Source: Verrucomicrobiota bacterium | GTDB taxonomy: Bacteria > Verrucomicrobiota > Verrucomicrobiia > Chthoniobacterales > UBA10450 | Direction of reading: 5' to 3' | DNA: 39,462 nt | NCBI GenBank assembly: GCA_003219465.1 | Contig: QHOX01000167.1 | Coordinates: forward strand, 1 to 39,462 | Part shown: positions 8,585 to 16,162 of the stretch, one piece after another | Numbering within the stretch: the stretch's first letter is position 1 | Layout: every line of letters starts with the position of its first letter | Program-made: the position numbers and the translations under genes | Notes under the pieces: generated by a model | What the model saw: the letters and a program-made list of their open reading frames with translations, nothing else | Told to the model about the DNA's origin: nothing | Databases searched by the model: none

Positions 8585-9790
8585 GTGAATGGTTCGCTCG
8601 CACAACTTGAGATACTGGCTATGGGAATCAAAGAAAATTCTTTAGAGTTCGCGCCGGGGGAGCAAAAAGAGGGAGTGACGCCGGCCGAGTCAACCCTGGG
8701 AAGTTTCAAGCTGCGTAGTATTAACAAAGCTTTTCTGCCTTTGCTACTCATCATTTGCGCTTTTGCTTCATCGGCTTTGGCGCACTCCTTGTTTGTCGTG
8801 ACGAGGTTGTCCGACGCCGTGGCTGTGATCGACGATTCGACCGACCAAATCACCACCAGAATCCCTGTCGGCGACGCGCCGGTTCGTATCAGTATGTCAC
8901 CGGATCGGCTCAAGGCCTACGTTTCCAACGACACGAGCGCAACGGTGTCGGTTCTTGATACGGTCGCTCTCACAACCACCGCCACGATTCGCGTGGGTCC
9001 CCATCCGCAAGAGAGCGCGGTCACCCCGGATGGTGGACGACTCTTCCTCGTACATCAAGCTACCCCCACCGTCACCGTCATTGATACCGAAACCAATTCA
9101 GTCATCACCAATGTCGTTATTGGCGGGCACCAGGCCAAAGACATCTTGTTCACGTTGGACGGACGCTTCGCCTACGTCGCGAACTATACCCAAGCAGCAG
9201 TGAACGTGATTGATACCGCCACCTACCAAGTGAGGACGATCCCCACCGGCGCCGGCCCCCGTCGCCTTGCCATTTCTCCCGCGGGCCATCGCGTGTTTGT
9301 CACCAACAACGGGGCCGACTCTGTATCCGCTATCGATACACAGACCCAACAGGTGATCGCAACAATTCCTGTTGGACACAAACCGAGAGGAATTGCGATC
9401 ACGCCCAGCGGCGACGCGATTTACGTGGGCAACGTGCAGAGTGCAACAGTCTCCATCATCGACTCTATTACACTGACTGTGATCGACACAATCGCGGTCG
9501 GAATCAAACCGTGGCAAGTGATTTTTACGGAGGATGGAACACTTGCATTCGTGTCCAGCTCTGTGTCCGGGACTGTTTCGGTCATCGACACCGCGACGCG
9601 AGAGGTCATCCAAACGCTCGTGACTGGAAGCGGTTCTTTCTTTTCAGCGATCAATCCAGATGGGACGAAATTTTACGTGTCCAATAGCAACGACACAACC
9701 GTATCAGTCATTGATATTCCGTCGCTGACTGTCGTGGATGTAATTCCCGACGTAGGGTCGTACCCGTTTGATATGGACTTTGGTCCGTAG
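8585..9790 (+). CDS. YVTN-family beta-propeller surface or secreted protein
   Basis: A 401-residue protein. The longest frame starts at GTG (8585); an ATG at 8621 is a good alternative. A hydrophobic segment (LPLLLIICAFASSALAH) at about residues 50-67 is the signal sequence, set unusually far in, which favours the later start. The rest is seven to eight repeats of about 42 residues with the YVTN pattern: a strand V-x-VIDT, then I-x-VG-x-x-P, then P-D-G-x-x-hydrophobic-YV-x-N. This predicts a seven-bladed propeller outside the cytoplasm. Such proteins serve as surface-layer, adhesion or cofactor-binding proteins; nothing here decides which. It lies between the S74 protein and a convergent PQQ-like propeller gene. 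Confidence 0.86.
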   Translation: MNGSLAQLEILAMGIKENSLEFAPGEQKEGVTPAESTLGSFKLRSINKAFLPLLLIICAFASSALAHSLFVVTRLSDAVAVIDDSTDQITTRIPVGDAPVRISMSPDRLKAYVSNDTSATVSVLDTVALTTTATIRVGPHPQESAVTPDGGRLFLVHQATPTVTVIDTETNSVITNVVIGGHQAKDILFTLDGRFAYVANYTQAAVNVIDTATYQVRTIPTGAGPRRLAISPAGHRVFVTNNGADSVSAIDTQTQQVIATIPVGHKPRGIAITPSGDAIYVGNVQSATVSIIDSITLTVIDTIAVGIKPWQVIFTEDGTLAFVSSSVSGTVSVIDTATREVIQTLVTGSGSFFSAINPDGTKFYVSNSNDTTVSVIDIPSLTVVDVIPDVGSYPFDMDFGP

Positions 9791-10072
9791 CCGTCCGCCG
9801 GAACGCGGATCAGTGCTAACGGCATTCGCGTTTAGAAGCAACGTCGTCTTGCAAATCGTCCTCAACAATCAGTAAAGGTGCGGTGAACAAATAAGGGGTT
9901 TGCGTCGGTACAAGCTAAGATTTGCTTATCGGCATCCTGCGGCACCTATCCGAGGCCGTCGGAGCCAAATGTCAGAATGTATAAACAAATCCATTCCACT
10001 TCGTCGGCCATCGACAATCTCGTCGTGAAGGCATAGAGCCTACTCGATTGAAAGCCTCGCTCAGGAGTTGAA

Positions 10073-11518
10073 CTACAGCCCGAACGCGTAGAGCTTGTTG
10101 TCCCACGCGCCTACGAAAACCTTTCCATTGACCACCATCGGCGCTCCATATATCGAGCCCCCGATCGTTGAACGGCTCGACCAGAGCCGGGCGCCGGTTA
10201 CCGCATCGAAGGCAAGGAGTTGTCTACCTGACCCGTCTCCGTAGTAGACCACGCCTCCAGCGACGGTTGGCGGTGAGACCGACGCGAAGTTTGGCCCCAC
10301 GACCGTCTGCCAGGCGAGGCTTAATTGGCAGTTTGCGTCCACCGCGAGAGCCACCATGCCGTGCATAAACCCGCCCGAATTTGAGTCTGACGAGTTGCCA
10401 ATGTAGAGCAGATGCGTCGTGTCAGACCACGCCGGAATGCCGTTGAACTGCCAGTCGCTGACGTTCGCGACCTGCAGCCGCTGGCTGGGCCCTGCCGAGA
10501 CATTACCACGTTCGTAAGTAATCAGAACGCCCGTTTTGTTCTTCGCGGCGACCATGGGAGTGCAGCCCGGTGGCTGGTAGAGAATAGGAGTTGCCCCGAA
10601 GTCAACGTCGCTACCCGTTAACCCGGGGTAATTCGAACCCAGCACGCGCAGAGCCGATGAGAGCTCGACCACGTTCTCACAATATCGGTAGCTCTGCGGG
10701 TTGGTGAGCGCGTTGCCCGTCGCGGCAAACACGTGGCCGGTTGCCGGGTCAATCGAAACACCGCCGGGTCCCCAGATGCCGCCGCCGTTAACTCTGGGGC
10801 CGGCCGGAAGGAATGCGCGCACCCGTTGGTTGGCGATATTGATGGCTACCACCTTGCCGTGATACGGCGTGAAGTCGCAGTGGCTGGCGATCTCCGCGTA
10901 GGCAATGCCGTTGTTAACATTGACCGCCCCATACGTGTGTTCGTGGGCGGGGTCGGTGGTGACGGCTACCGGCCAACCCGAGAGTGTATCTCCTGTCGAC
11001 AGGTCGAGGGCGTACATATTACCGTCGCCGCCCACTACAAACATCCGATTGTTGGCCCGGTCGAGGAACGGTGAGCCGCTCACTCCAAAGATACCGTCAG
11101 GGATGTCGTGGCAGCTGGTCTGCTGCGATCCGAGATTCCGTTGCCAGACCATTGTCCCTGAGGCCACGTCAATCGCGTAGAGGTCGCCATGCTCGGCCCC
11201 TATGTAAACGAGCTCCTTCGGTGATCCATTAACGATCACGTCGGTCGCCAGGACTGGCTGCATGATTGTCACCGCGCCCAGGTCAAAGCTCCACAGCAGG
11301 TGGAGGCCCGCGACCGTCGAGGGTGTTATGATTGTCTCAAAAGGGTTCTCGCCGGTCCGCTGCAAGTTGAAGCCGTACATAGGCCAGTCACTTGCGGCCG
11401 CCGGATTAGCACCGACTGTCAACCCAAAGGCGGCGAGGGCCATGAGCAAAGCTCCGCGAAGCTTCGCAGGTGTTCGGCATCTCGCGGTCAATGGCATCGG
11501 CTCTGACGAATTTTTCAT
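10073..11518 (-). CDS. PQQ-binding-like beta-propeller protein, exported
   Basis: The ATG at 11518 has TAGGA about eight bases upstream; a GTG two codons earlier (11524) is the longer option. Residues about 20-45 are a signal peptide (basic region, LLMALAAFGLTVGA core, AAAS cleavage site). The mature part starts with DWPMYGFNLQRTGEN, typical of PQQ-like repeat proteins that open with Asp-Trp-Pro-x-Tyr. It carries blades ending in patterns such as GDLYAIDVASGTMVWQRNLG, GNMYALDLSTGD, LLAFDAVTGARLWSS and NKLYAFGL. Paired Cys residues (SCHD, HCDF, YCEN, GCTP) suggest disulfides. Candidate roles are a quinoprotein-like scaffold or a dehydrogenase-related binding protein; the residues that bind PQQ and calcium in true alcohol dehydrogenases were not identified. 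It converges on the YVTN gene across a 280-base gap without recognisable features. Confidence 0.86.
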   Translation of the reverse strand: MKNSSEPMPLTARCRTPAKLRGALLMALAAFGLTVGANPAAASDWPMYGFNLQRTGENPFETIITPSTVAGLHLLWSFDLGAVTIMQPVLATDVIVNGSPKELVYIGAEHGDLYAIDVASGTMVWQRNLGSQQTSCHDIPDGIFGVSGSPFLDRANNRMFVVGGDGNMYALDLSTGDTLSGWPVAVTTDPAHEHTYGAVNVNNGIAYAEIASHCDFTPYHGKVVAINIANQRVRAFLPAGPRVNGGGIWGPGGVSIDPATGHVFAATGNALTNPQSYRYCENVVELSSALRVLGSNYPGLTGSDVDFGATPILYQPPGCTPMVAAKNKTGVLITYERGNVSAGPSQRLQVANVSDWQFNGIPAWSDTTHLLYIGNSSDSNSGGFMHGMVALAVDANCQLSLAWQTVVGPNFASVSPPTVAGGVVYYGDGSGRQLLAFDAVTGARLWSSRSTIGGSIYGAPMVVNGKVFVGAWDNKLYAFGL

Positions 11519-11782
11519 GGTCACATTCCTACCGGTGTCAATGTCGAAAAGTCAAGCATCATCGGAAGATTCGAAGCCCATTACCTGTGCGCTGCGATTA
11601 ATAGTTCCCCTGCTTGCTTGACGATCAAATCGTACATCGTTTTACATCCCGACGCCCAGGTACTCGAGCACGTTCGCCTACCGAAATTCGACGCGAGGAA
11701 CATTCCAATCTTAACGAACGCTACCGAGCTCTGCTTGAAATTTCGGATTGCCCATTGCTGATCCCCGATTTGGGATGATGCA

Positions 11783-13366
11783 GTGGCTCGCGGAATCCTC
11801 ACAGTCGTCGAAATCGCAATTCTCACTACGCTCATCATTGCGACGCGGTGCGCGAATTATCAGGACGTTTTTGTCGCCGGGAACGTTTACTTCGTTGATT
11901 CGGATTGTTATGCGCGCATGACGCGCGTGCAGTTGGTCAGGGCAAAGCCGGGGCTAATCATCCGGCATCACGCGTTTGAGAATTTTCCGCAGGGGACGAC
12001 GCCGCACACGACTGCGCCGCTGGATTATCTCATCCTCGGATTGTCGCTTCTGCTAAATCCGTTCACGGCGCATTCAATCGATATGGCCGGAGCATTTATC
12101 TCGCCGTTGCTTGCATTGCTTGGAGGCTGGTTTCTCTGGTGGTGGTCGCGTCGAATGAAATTCCGTTATCGTTGGGTGATGCTGATCCTGTATGCGATCA
12201 GCCCGATTCTCGTCCATGGGACGCAGCTTGGCAGGCCCGATCATCAATCGCTAGTGATCGTGCTAGTGACACTCGGAATTTGCGCCGAATGGAGCTTGCA
12301 AATGAAAGCAGCCGACATGGCCGCCTTTTTAGAAGTGAACAGCTGGGCTGCCGTGAGCGGAGCCGCCTGGGGATTTGCGATCTGGGTATCCGCTTACGAG
12401 CCGCTCGTTTTATTTTTCGTCGTGACTGCTACGACAGTTCTGGTGAATCGCCGCGCGCTTTTCGCGCGGGTTAGGCGCACGACGTGGATTGTTCTTGCGG
12501 CGGTTATTGCCCTCGGGCTTTTAGTTGAACGACGGCTTCCGTCGTTGGCGATTGTTCAATCAAACGTGGTTTTCAAAAAATGGGCGGGCACTATCGGCGA
12601 ACTCGCGCAGGTCTTGCCGACCAATCTGGTGTGGTTGCGCTGGTGCGGATATCTCATTTTGATCGCGCCGTTTTTGATTTGGATGTGTGTGCGCAACCGT
12701 AACGGCGGCCGGAAAACACCGGTGTTCGTTCTTGTACTTCTCGCTGCAACGTACGGCCTGACCATTTGGCAGGCGCGCTGGGGATACTTTTTTGTTTTGA
12801 TATTTGCGCTCGCGCTCCCGGCTCTGCTCGCGCCAATTAAATCGGGTGTAGCAGTCTGGATCGCTTTTGTCTTATCGATCTTTCCGATTTTGCACGATTG
12901 GGATGAGAAGTTCTGGCCGAACGAAGCGCAGTTCGCCAGCCACATGGAACGACGGATTGAATCGGTGCAGATTCGCGATCTGGCACTCAGTTTGCGATCG
13001 GCAGACGTGCATCCGTTTCTTGCGCCGTGGTGGGTTTCACCCTCGATCGCCTACTGGTCCGGGCAGCCCGGGATCGCGGGAAGCTCACACGAAAGCCTTA
13101 ACGGGATCGAGGACAGCGCACGATTTTTTATTTCCGAGGATTTCCAACGAGCGCGGGAGATTCTTCAGAAAGACAAGGTGGCGTGGGTGTTTGCGTACGA
13201 CTCCGACCGGGTCGCCCAAAATTCCGCAGCGATTCTGAATGAGGCATTGCCTGCCAATCCGCTGTGTCGCGTGTTGGATCGAAGGCCGAGCCAGGCGCCG
13301 CGATTCCTCAATTTTTCCGCGCAAAACCCGACATGCAAGCTCTACCGAGTATCTGTTGAACGCTAA
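11783..13366 (+). CDS. STT3-like multi-pass membrane protein (GT-C fold glycosyltransferase candidate)
   Basis: A 527-residue protein from a GTG start, the only usable start after an in-frame stop at 11759. The first membrane helix covers about residues 5-22. It is followed by an external Asp-rich loop with VDSDCYARMTRVQ at about 38-50 and an HHAFENFPQGTTPHTTAPLDY segment. This resembles the first catalytic D-x-D loop of STT3-type oligosaccharyltransferases. A further loop contains GTQLGRPDHQSL, comparable to the second acidic loop. About ten more membrane helices follow, then a soluble domain of some 150 residues with APWWVSPSIAYWSGQPGIAGSS. That stretch recalls the WW-containing region of STT3 C-terminal domains, although a canonical WWDYG was not found. 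The substrate is unknown. It lies 72 bases before the bactofilin pair, so a shared envelope role is inferred. Confidence 0.65.
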   Translation: MARGILTVVEIAILTTLIIATRCANYQDVFVAGNVYFVDSDCYARMTRVQLVRAKPGLIIRHHAFENFPQGTTPHTTAPLDYLILGLSLLLNPFTAHSIDMAGAFISPLLALLGGWFLWWWSRRMKFRYRWVMLILYAISPILVHGTQLGRPDHQSLVIVLVTLGICAEWSLQMKAADMAAFLEVNSWAAVSGAAWGFAIWVSAYEPLVLFFVVTATTVLVNRRALFARVRRTTWIVLAAVIALGLLVERRLPSLAIVQSNVVFKKWAGTIGELAQVLPTNLVWLRWCGYLILIAPFLIWMCVRNRNGGRKTPVFVLVLLAATYGLTIWQARWGYFFVLIFALALPALLAPIKSGVAVWIAFVLSIFPILHDWDEKFWPNEAQFASHMERRIESVQIRDLALSLRSADVHPFLAPWWVSPSIAYWSGQPGIAGSSHESLNGIEDSARFFISEDFQRAREILQKDKVAWVFAYDSDRVAQNSAAILNEALPANPLCRVLDRRPSQAPRFLNFSAQNPTCKLYRVSVER

Positions 13367-13403
13367 AACGACAAAAAACTTTTCACTCAGAAAAGAGAAT
13401 CCG

Positions 13404-13433
13404 TTGACAGGCATCCGCGAGTGTCACATTACT
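13404..13433 (+). promoter_or_regulatory. Weak candidate promoter before the bactofilin genes
   Basis: TTGACA (13404-13409) is a perfect -35 hexamer. An ATTACT-like -10 sits 18 bases later at 13428-13433. The -10 is poor. If used, transcription would start at or next to the first ATG (13439), giving a nearly leaderless mRNA. Confidence 0.3.
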
Positions 13434-13438
13434 ACTAG

Positions 13439-14002
13439 ATGCTCAAAAGATTCGTCCCGCAAAAGCCGGCGCCCCCGATTCGAGAAGAACCGCGGAATCC
13501 GGTTCCAGATGAAAGCCATCATTTTGCGAGTCGCGAAGAGGCACCACCAAAACCAACCATAATCGATAATCCAAATCCAAAACCTAATCCTATGGCAGAC
13601 CACGGAGGCAAAGACATCCTCTCGAGCGATGTCGAAATCAAAGGCTCGATCAAGTTCCAGAAAGAACTGCTCATCGACGGCAAAGTCGAAGGCGACATCA
13701 ACTCTGACGGCGTTTTGACAGTCGGTGAAAACGCTGAGATTCGGGGTGAGATCAAAACCAAATCGATCACCGTCTATGGCAAAGTGCACGGCAATATCAC
13801 CGTTGCCGAGCGCTGCGAGCTAAAATCCAAATGCGTGTTGCAGGGAGATCTCAAAGCAGCGCGTCTTGTGATTGAAGAAGGGGCAACCTTTATCGGGAAA
13901 TCGGAAGTCACCACCGGAGCCGTTTCTGCAAAAGCTGCGCCGCGCCCTGAAGTCTTGCGGTCCAGCGAGCCGATCAAAGCGGCATTCGGAGTGCGAGCGT
14001 AA
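13439..14002 (+). CDS. Bactofilin, polymer-forming cytoskeletal protein
   Basis: A 187-residue protein. Residues 1-55 are a Pro-rich, basic and probably disordered leader. From about residue 60 to 150 comes the bactofilin core: ILSSDVEIKGSIKF, then a hydrophobic strand every five to six residues (ELLIDGKVEGDI, VLTVGENAEIRGEI, SITVYGKVHGNI, VLQGDLKAARLVI, ATFIGKSEV). This predicts a right-handed beta-helix that self-polymerises without nucleotide and binds the inner face of the membrane. The tail is Ala/Pro-rich. An internal ATG at 13592 (MADHGGKD) right before the core is an alternative start. A second bactofilin-like gene follows 24 bases downstream, so the two are probably co-transcribed. 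Bactofilins guide cell shape and envelope assembly; the exact role here is not shown. Confidence 0.93.
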   Translation: MLKRFVPQKPAPPIREEPRNPVPDESHHFASREEAPPKPTIIDNPNPKPNPMADHGGKDILSSDVEIKGSIKFQKELLIDGKVEGDINSDGVLTVGENAEIRGEIKTKSITVYGKVHGNITVAERCELKSKCVLQGDLKAARLVIEEGATFIGKSEVTTGAVSAKAAPRPEVLRSSEPIKAAFGVRA

Positions 14003-14026
14003 AAGAAAGGTTTCGGCAAGCATAAA

Positions 14027-14869
14027 GTGGCCAATCCATCGCCTGCAAAAGTCAGTGCGGAATGTCCGCACTGTGGCTTTAAGCAGATGGAATACGCGGC
14101 GGCCAAGAGTTCGATCTGCCGCCAGTGCGGCCGCTCTTTTACTCCGTTCGCACCGAAACCTGGCCTAAAGCTGCGGACGACTGAAGAGGCGCCTGCGCCG
14201 GAGACATCTTCCTCTATTTTCGGCAGACTCGAGGAGTTTTGGAAACGCCAGACCAGCTCGGTTGTTGAATGTTTCGAATGCAAGCGAAAACAGCAGGTCT
14301 CTGGCGCCGCGAGTTCAACAATCTGTCCTTCCTGCAGCGCGCACATTGACCTGCGCGATTACAAAATCACCAGCGGGTTCAGTCGAAGCATTCGCACCCG
14401 CGGTAATGTGCATCTTTCCGGCAAAGGTGATCTTGCCAGCAGTAGCGTGGAGTGCCAATCGGCTCTGATTGAAGGCAGGCTGCGCGGCAATCTGCATTGC
14501 GATACCGCGACAATTAACTACTCAGGGAAAATCCCCGGCCGCATCAGCGCCCGGCACCTGGTCGTTGATCGCAAAGCTGACATTCACTGTTTCCGGACGG
14601 TTCGCGCGGAGCAGATCGAAATTAAAGGCAGGATGTCTGGAGAGATCATCGCTCAGACTGTAACGGTCTATAGGAAGGGTTCACTGGAAGGAGATGTCAC
14701 AGCAAGGGCGATCAGCGTGGAGAAAGGCGGAATGTTTTCCGGCCAACTCGCCATCGGTCAGCTCGGTCTCACACAAGGAGAATTGCTTGGGGAAGAAGAA
14801 CCGACCGCTTCACATACGACAAACTCCAGCTTTTCAGACACCGCAGCGCGGCCGTTGCCGGCCACCTAG
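14027..14869 (+). CDS. Bactofilin-like protein with two N-terminal zinc ribbons
   Basis: A 280-residue protein starting at GTG (14027). Residues about 13-36 form a zinc ribbon, CPHC with CRQC 20 residues later. Residues about 83-107 form a second, CFEC with CPSC. Between them lies a low-complexity linker rich in Pro and Glu. From about residue 118 to 255 a beta-helix pattern repeats: SIRTRGNVHLSGKGDL, ALIEGRLRGNLHC, INYSGKIPGRISA, HLVVDRKADIHC, QIEIKGRMSGEIIA, VTVYRKGSLEGDV, ISVEKGGMFSGQL. This is a bactofilin domain longer than its neighbour's. The fusion suggests that the ribbons add a protein or nucleic-acid contact to a membrane-associated filament; this is inference. It follows the simple bactofilin by 24 bases. 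Confidence 0.88.
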   Translation: MANPSPAKVSAECPHCGFKQMEYAAAKSSICRQCGRSFTPFAPKPGLKLRTTEEAPAPETSSSIFGRLEEFWKRQTSSVVECFECKRKQQVSGAASSTICPSCSAHIDLRDYKITSGFSRSIRTRGNVHLSGKGDLASSSVECQSALIEGRLRGNLHCDTATINYSGKIPGRISARHLVVDRKADIHCFRTVRAEQIEIKGRMSGEIIAQTVTVYRKGSLEGDVTARAISVEKGGMFSGQLAIGQLGLTQGELLGEEEPTASHTTNSSFSDTAARPLPAT

Positions 14870-14882
14870 TACGATCAGCTTC

Positions 14883-15302
14883 ATGCGAAGACTGCATCCA
14901 CGCAGTCCTTACCAGAAACTCGGCGGTTATGTTCATCTGCCGCGTTTGATTGACAAGGCGAGGCTGCACCGCAAAGGCTTGCTTGACGGCTACAACTACA
15001 AAACCGTCGGATTCGACAAGCATTTACTCGCATTTCTCAAAATCGACGGGGACGCGTTCGAAGAGATCGCGAACAAGCTGGACGAGGACGAAACAATTCT
15101 CGCCTGGGTGCAGAAAAATGGAGAGCAACATGCGCCGGAAGCCGTCGAACAATGGAACGCGGCCATGATCTCACGCCATCCCGATACCGCCGCAAAAAAG
15201 GCGCGTTTCCTGCATTTTCTCAAAGAAGCCGGCGGCGACGGACGTAAAGATATTCGAACTTATTTCGATCTGATCGAGTTCGATGAAGGAAGGCGCAAAT
15301 AA
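14883..15302 (+). CDS. DUF5069-family protein
   Basis: A 139-residue cytoplasmic protein; the ATG at 14883 lies 13 bases after the bactofilin-like gene stops. The motif order fits DUF5069: RSPYQKLGGYVHLPRLIDKAR near the start, then a Gly-Tyr-Asn-Tyr turn, a hydrophobic FDKHLLAFLKI helix, and DEDETILAWVQKN in the middle. It ends with an acidic/aromatic helix (DIRTYFDLIEFDEGRRK). There is no membrane segment or signal. The family has no known biochemical function. It is probably co-transcribed with the bactofilins and converges on a nucleotidyltransferase gene. Confidence 0.85.
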   Translation: MRRLHPRSPYQKLGGYVHLPRLIDKARLHRKGLLDGYNYKTVGFDKHLLAFLKIDGDAFEEIANKLDEDETILAWVQKNGEQHAPEAVEQWNAAMISRHPDTAAKKARFLHFLKEAGGDGRKDIRTYFDLIEFDEGRRK

Positions 15303-15359
15303 CGCAACCTGAGCCGTGTAACTGGTTAAATCGTTACAACGTTACATCGAATCTTCGAT

Positions 15360-16115
15360 TCAACGACCAACGTACGAAGCCAGTATCTTATCGGCATTCT
15401 CGAGCGTCTCTTTGCTACCGATGTCGAGCCATTGGTCTTTGATCTGAAACGTCTTCACCGGCTTGCGACTGTAGAGCCACTGCACAAAACGGCCCGGCTG
15501 ATCCGCGTTGTTTCCCCCCGCCAAATACGTCCTCAAAAGCGACAGGACCGCAGGCGAGTAATAATAAAGGGCGATCGCGGCGAGTGTTCCCTGTGGCTTT
15601 TGCGGTTTTTCCTCAAACTGGGTGATGACTCCTGCGGCATCAACGGCCACGTTGCCGTACTTCTTGATCGCTTCAGTGTCCCCCACGTCGTGAACCGCAA
15701 CGGTCACTTCGGTGTTTCTCGCGTATGCCACAAAATCTGCCAGCGAATTGGTAAACAAATTGTCGCCCGCGGCAATTAACAAGCCGGTTTCGGACAGGTT
15801 CTCATGCGTGACAACAAAATCGATGTCTCCAATTGCGCCCAGCTTGTCGCCATCGCTCGTGGAACCGTCGTTTACGACTTTGAATCTAAATTCAGGATGG
15901 CGTTTCTGATAAGCCTGACTCCATGCCTGAAAGTCCGCTGAGAATTTGTCGTTGGTCACGATATAAATCGTTTCCAAGGCGGGAATGCCGGCGAGATTGT
16001 CCACCAGCCATTCGATGATCGGTTTGCTGCCGACTGTGAGCAACGGTTTCGCTTTGTTTAGCGTCAGCGGGTACAGGCGAGTTGCATATCCGGCAGCGAG
16101 AATCAGAACGTTCAT
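15360..16115 (-). CDS. Sugar-1-phosphate nucleotidyltransferase
   Basis: A 251-residue enzyme with the Rossmann-like NTP-transferase fold. The N-terminal nucleotide-binding loop reads LILAAGYATRLYPLT, with YATR in place of the usual GTR-type loop, followed by the catalytic-type Lys in NKAKPLLTVG. KPIIEWLVDNL comes next, then a metal/sugar segment with AAGDNLF near residue 117. KYGNVAVDAAGVI and FEEKPQKPQGT (sugar-binding Glu-Lys-Pro) are present, and the end has DQWLDIGSKETLENA. It resembles glucose-1-phosphate thymidylyl/uridylyltransferase-like enzymes that make NDP-sugars for envelope polysaccharide. The nucleotide and sugar cannot be told. It lies downstream of glnD on the same strand. 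Confidence 0.88.
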   Translation of the reverse strand: MNVLILAAGYATRLYPLTLNKAKPLLTVGSKPIIEWLVDNLAGIPALETIYIVTNDKFSADFQAWSQAYQKRHPEFRFKVVNDGSTSDGDKLGAIGDIDFVVTHENLSETGLLIAAGDNLFTNSLADFVAYARNTEVTVAVHDVGDTEAIKKYGNVAVDAAGVITQFEEKPQKPQGTLAAIALYYYSPAVLSLLRTYLAGGNNADQPGRFVQWLYSRKPVKTFQIKDQWLDIGSKETLENADKILASYVGR

Positions 16116-16162
16116 TAGATCAAAAGAGTTCGCGGCAAAGCAGAAAAACGCTCGTATTTTCT

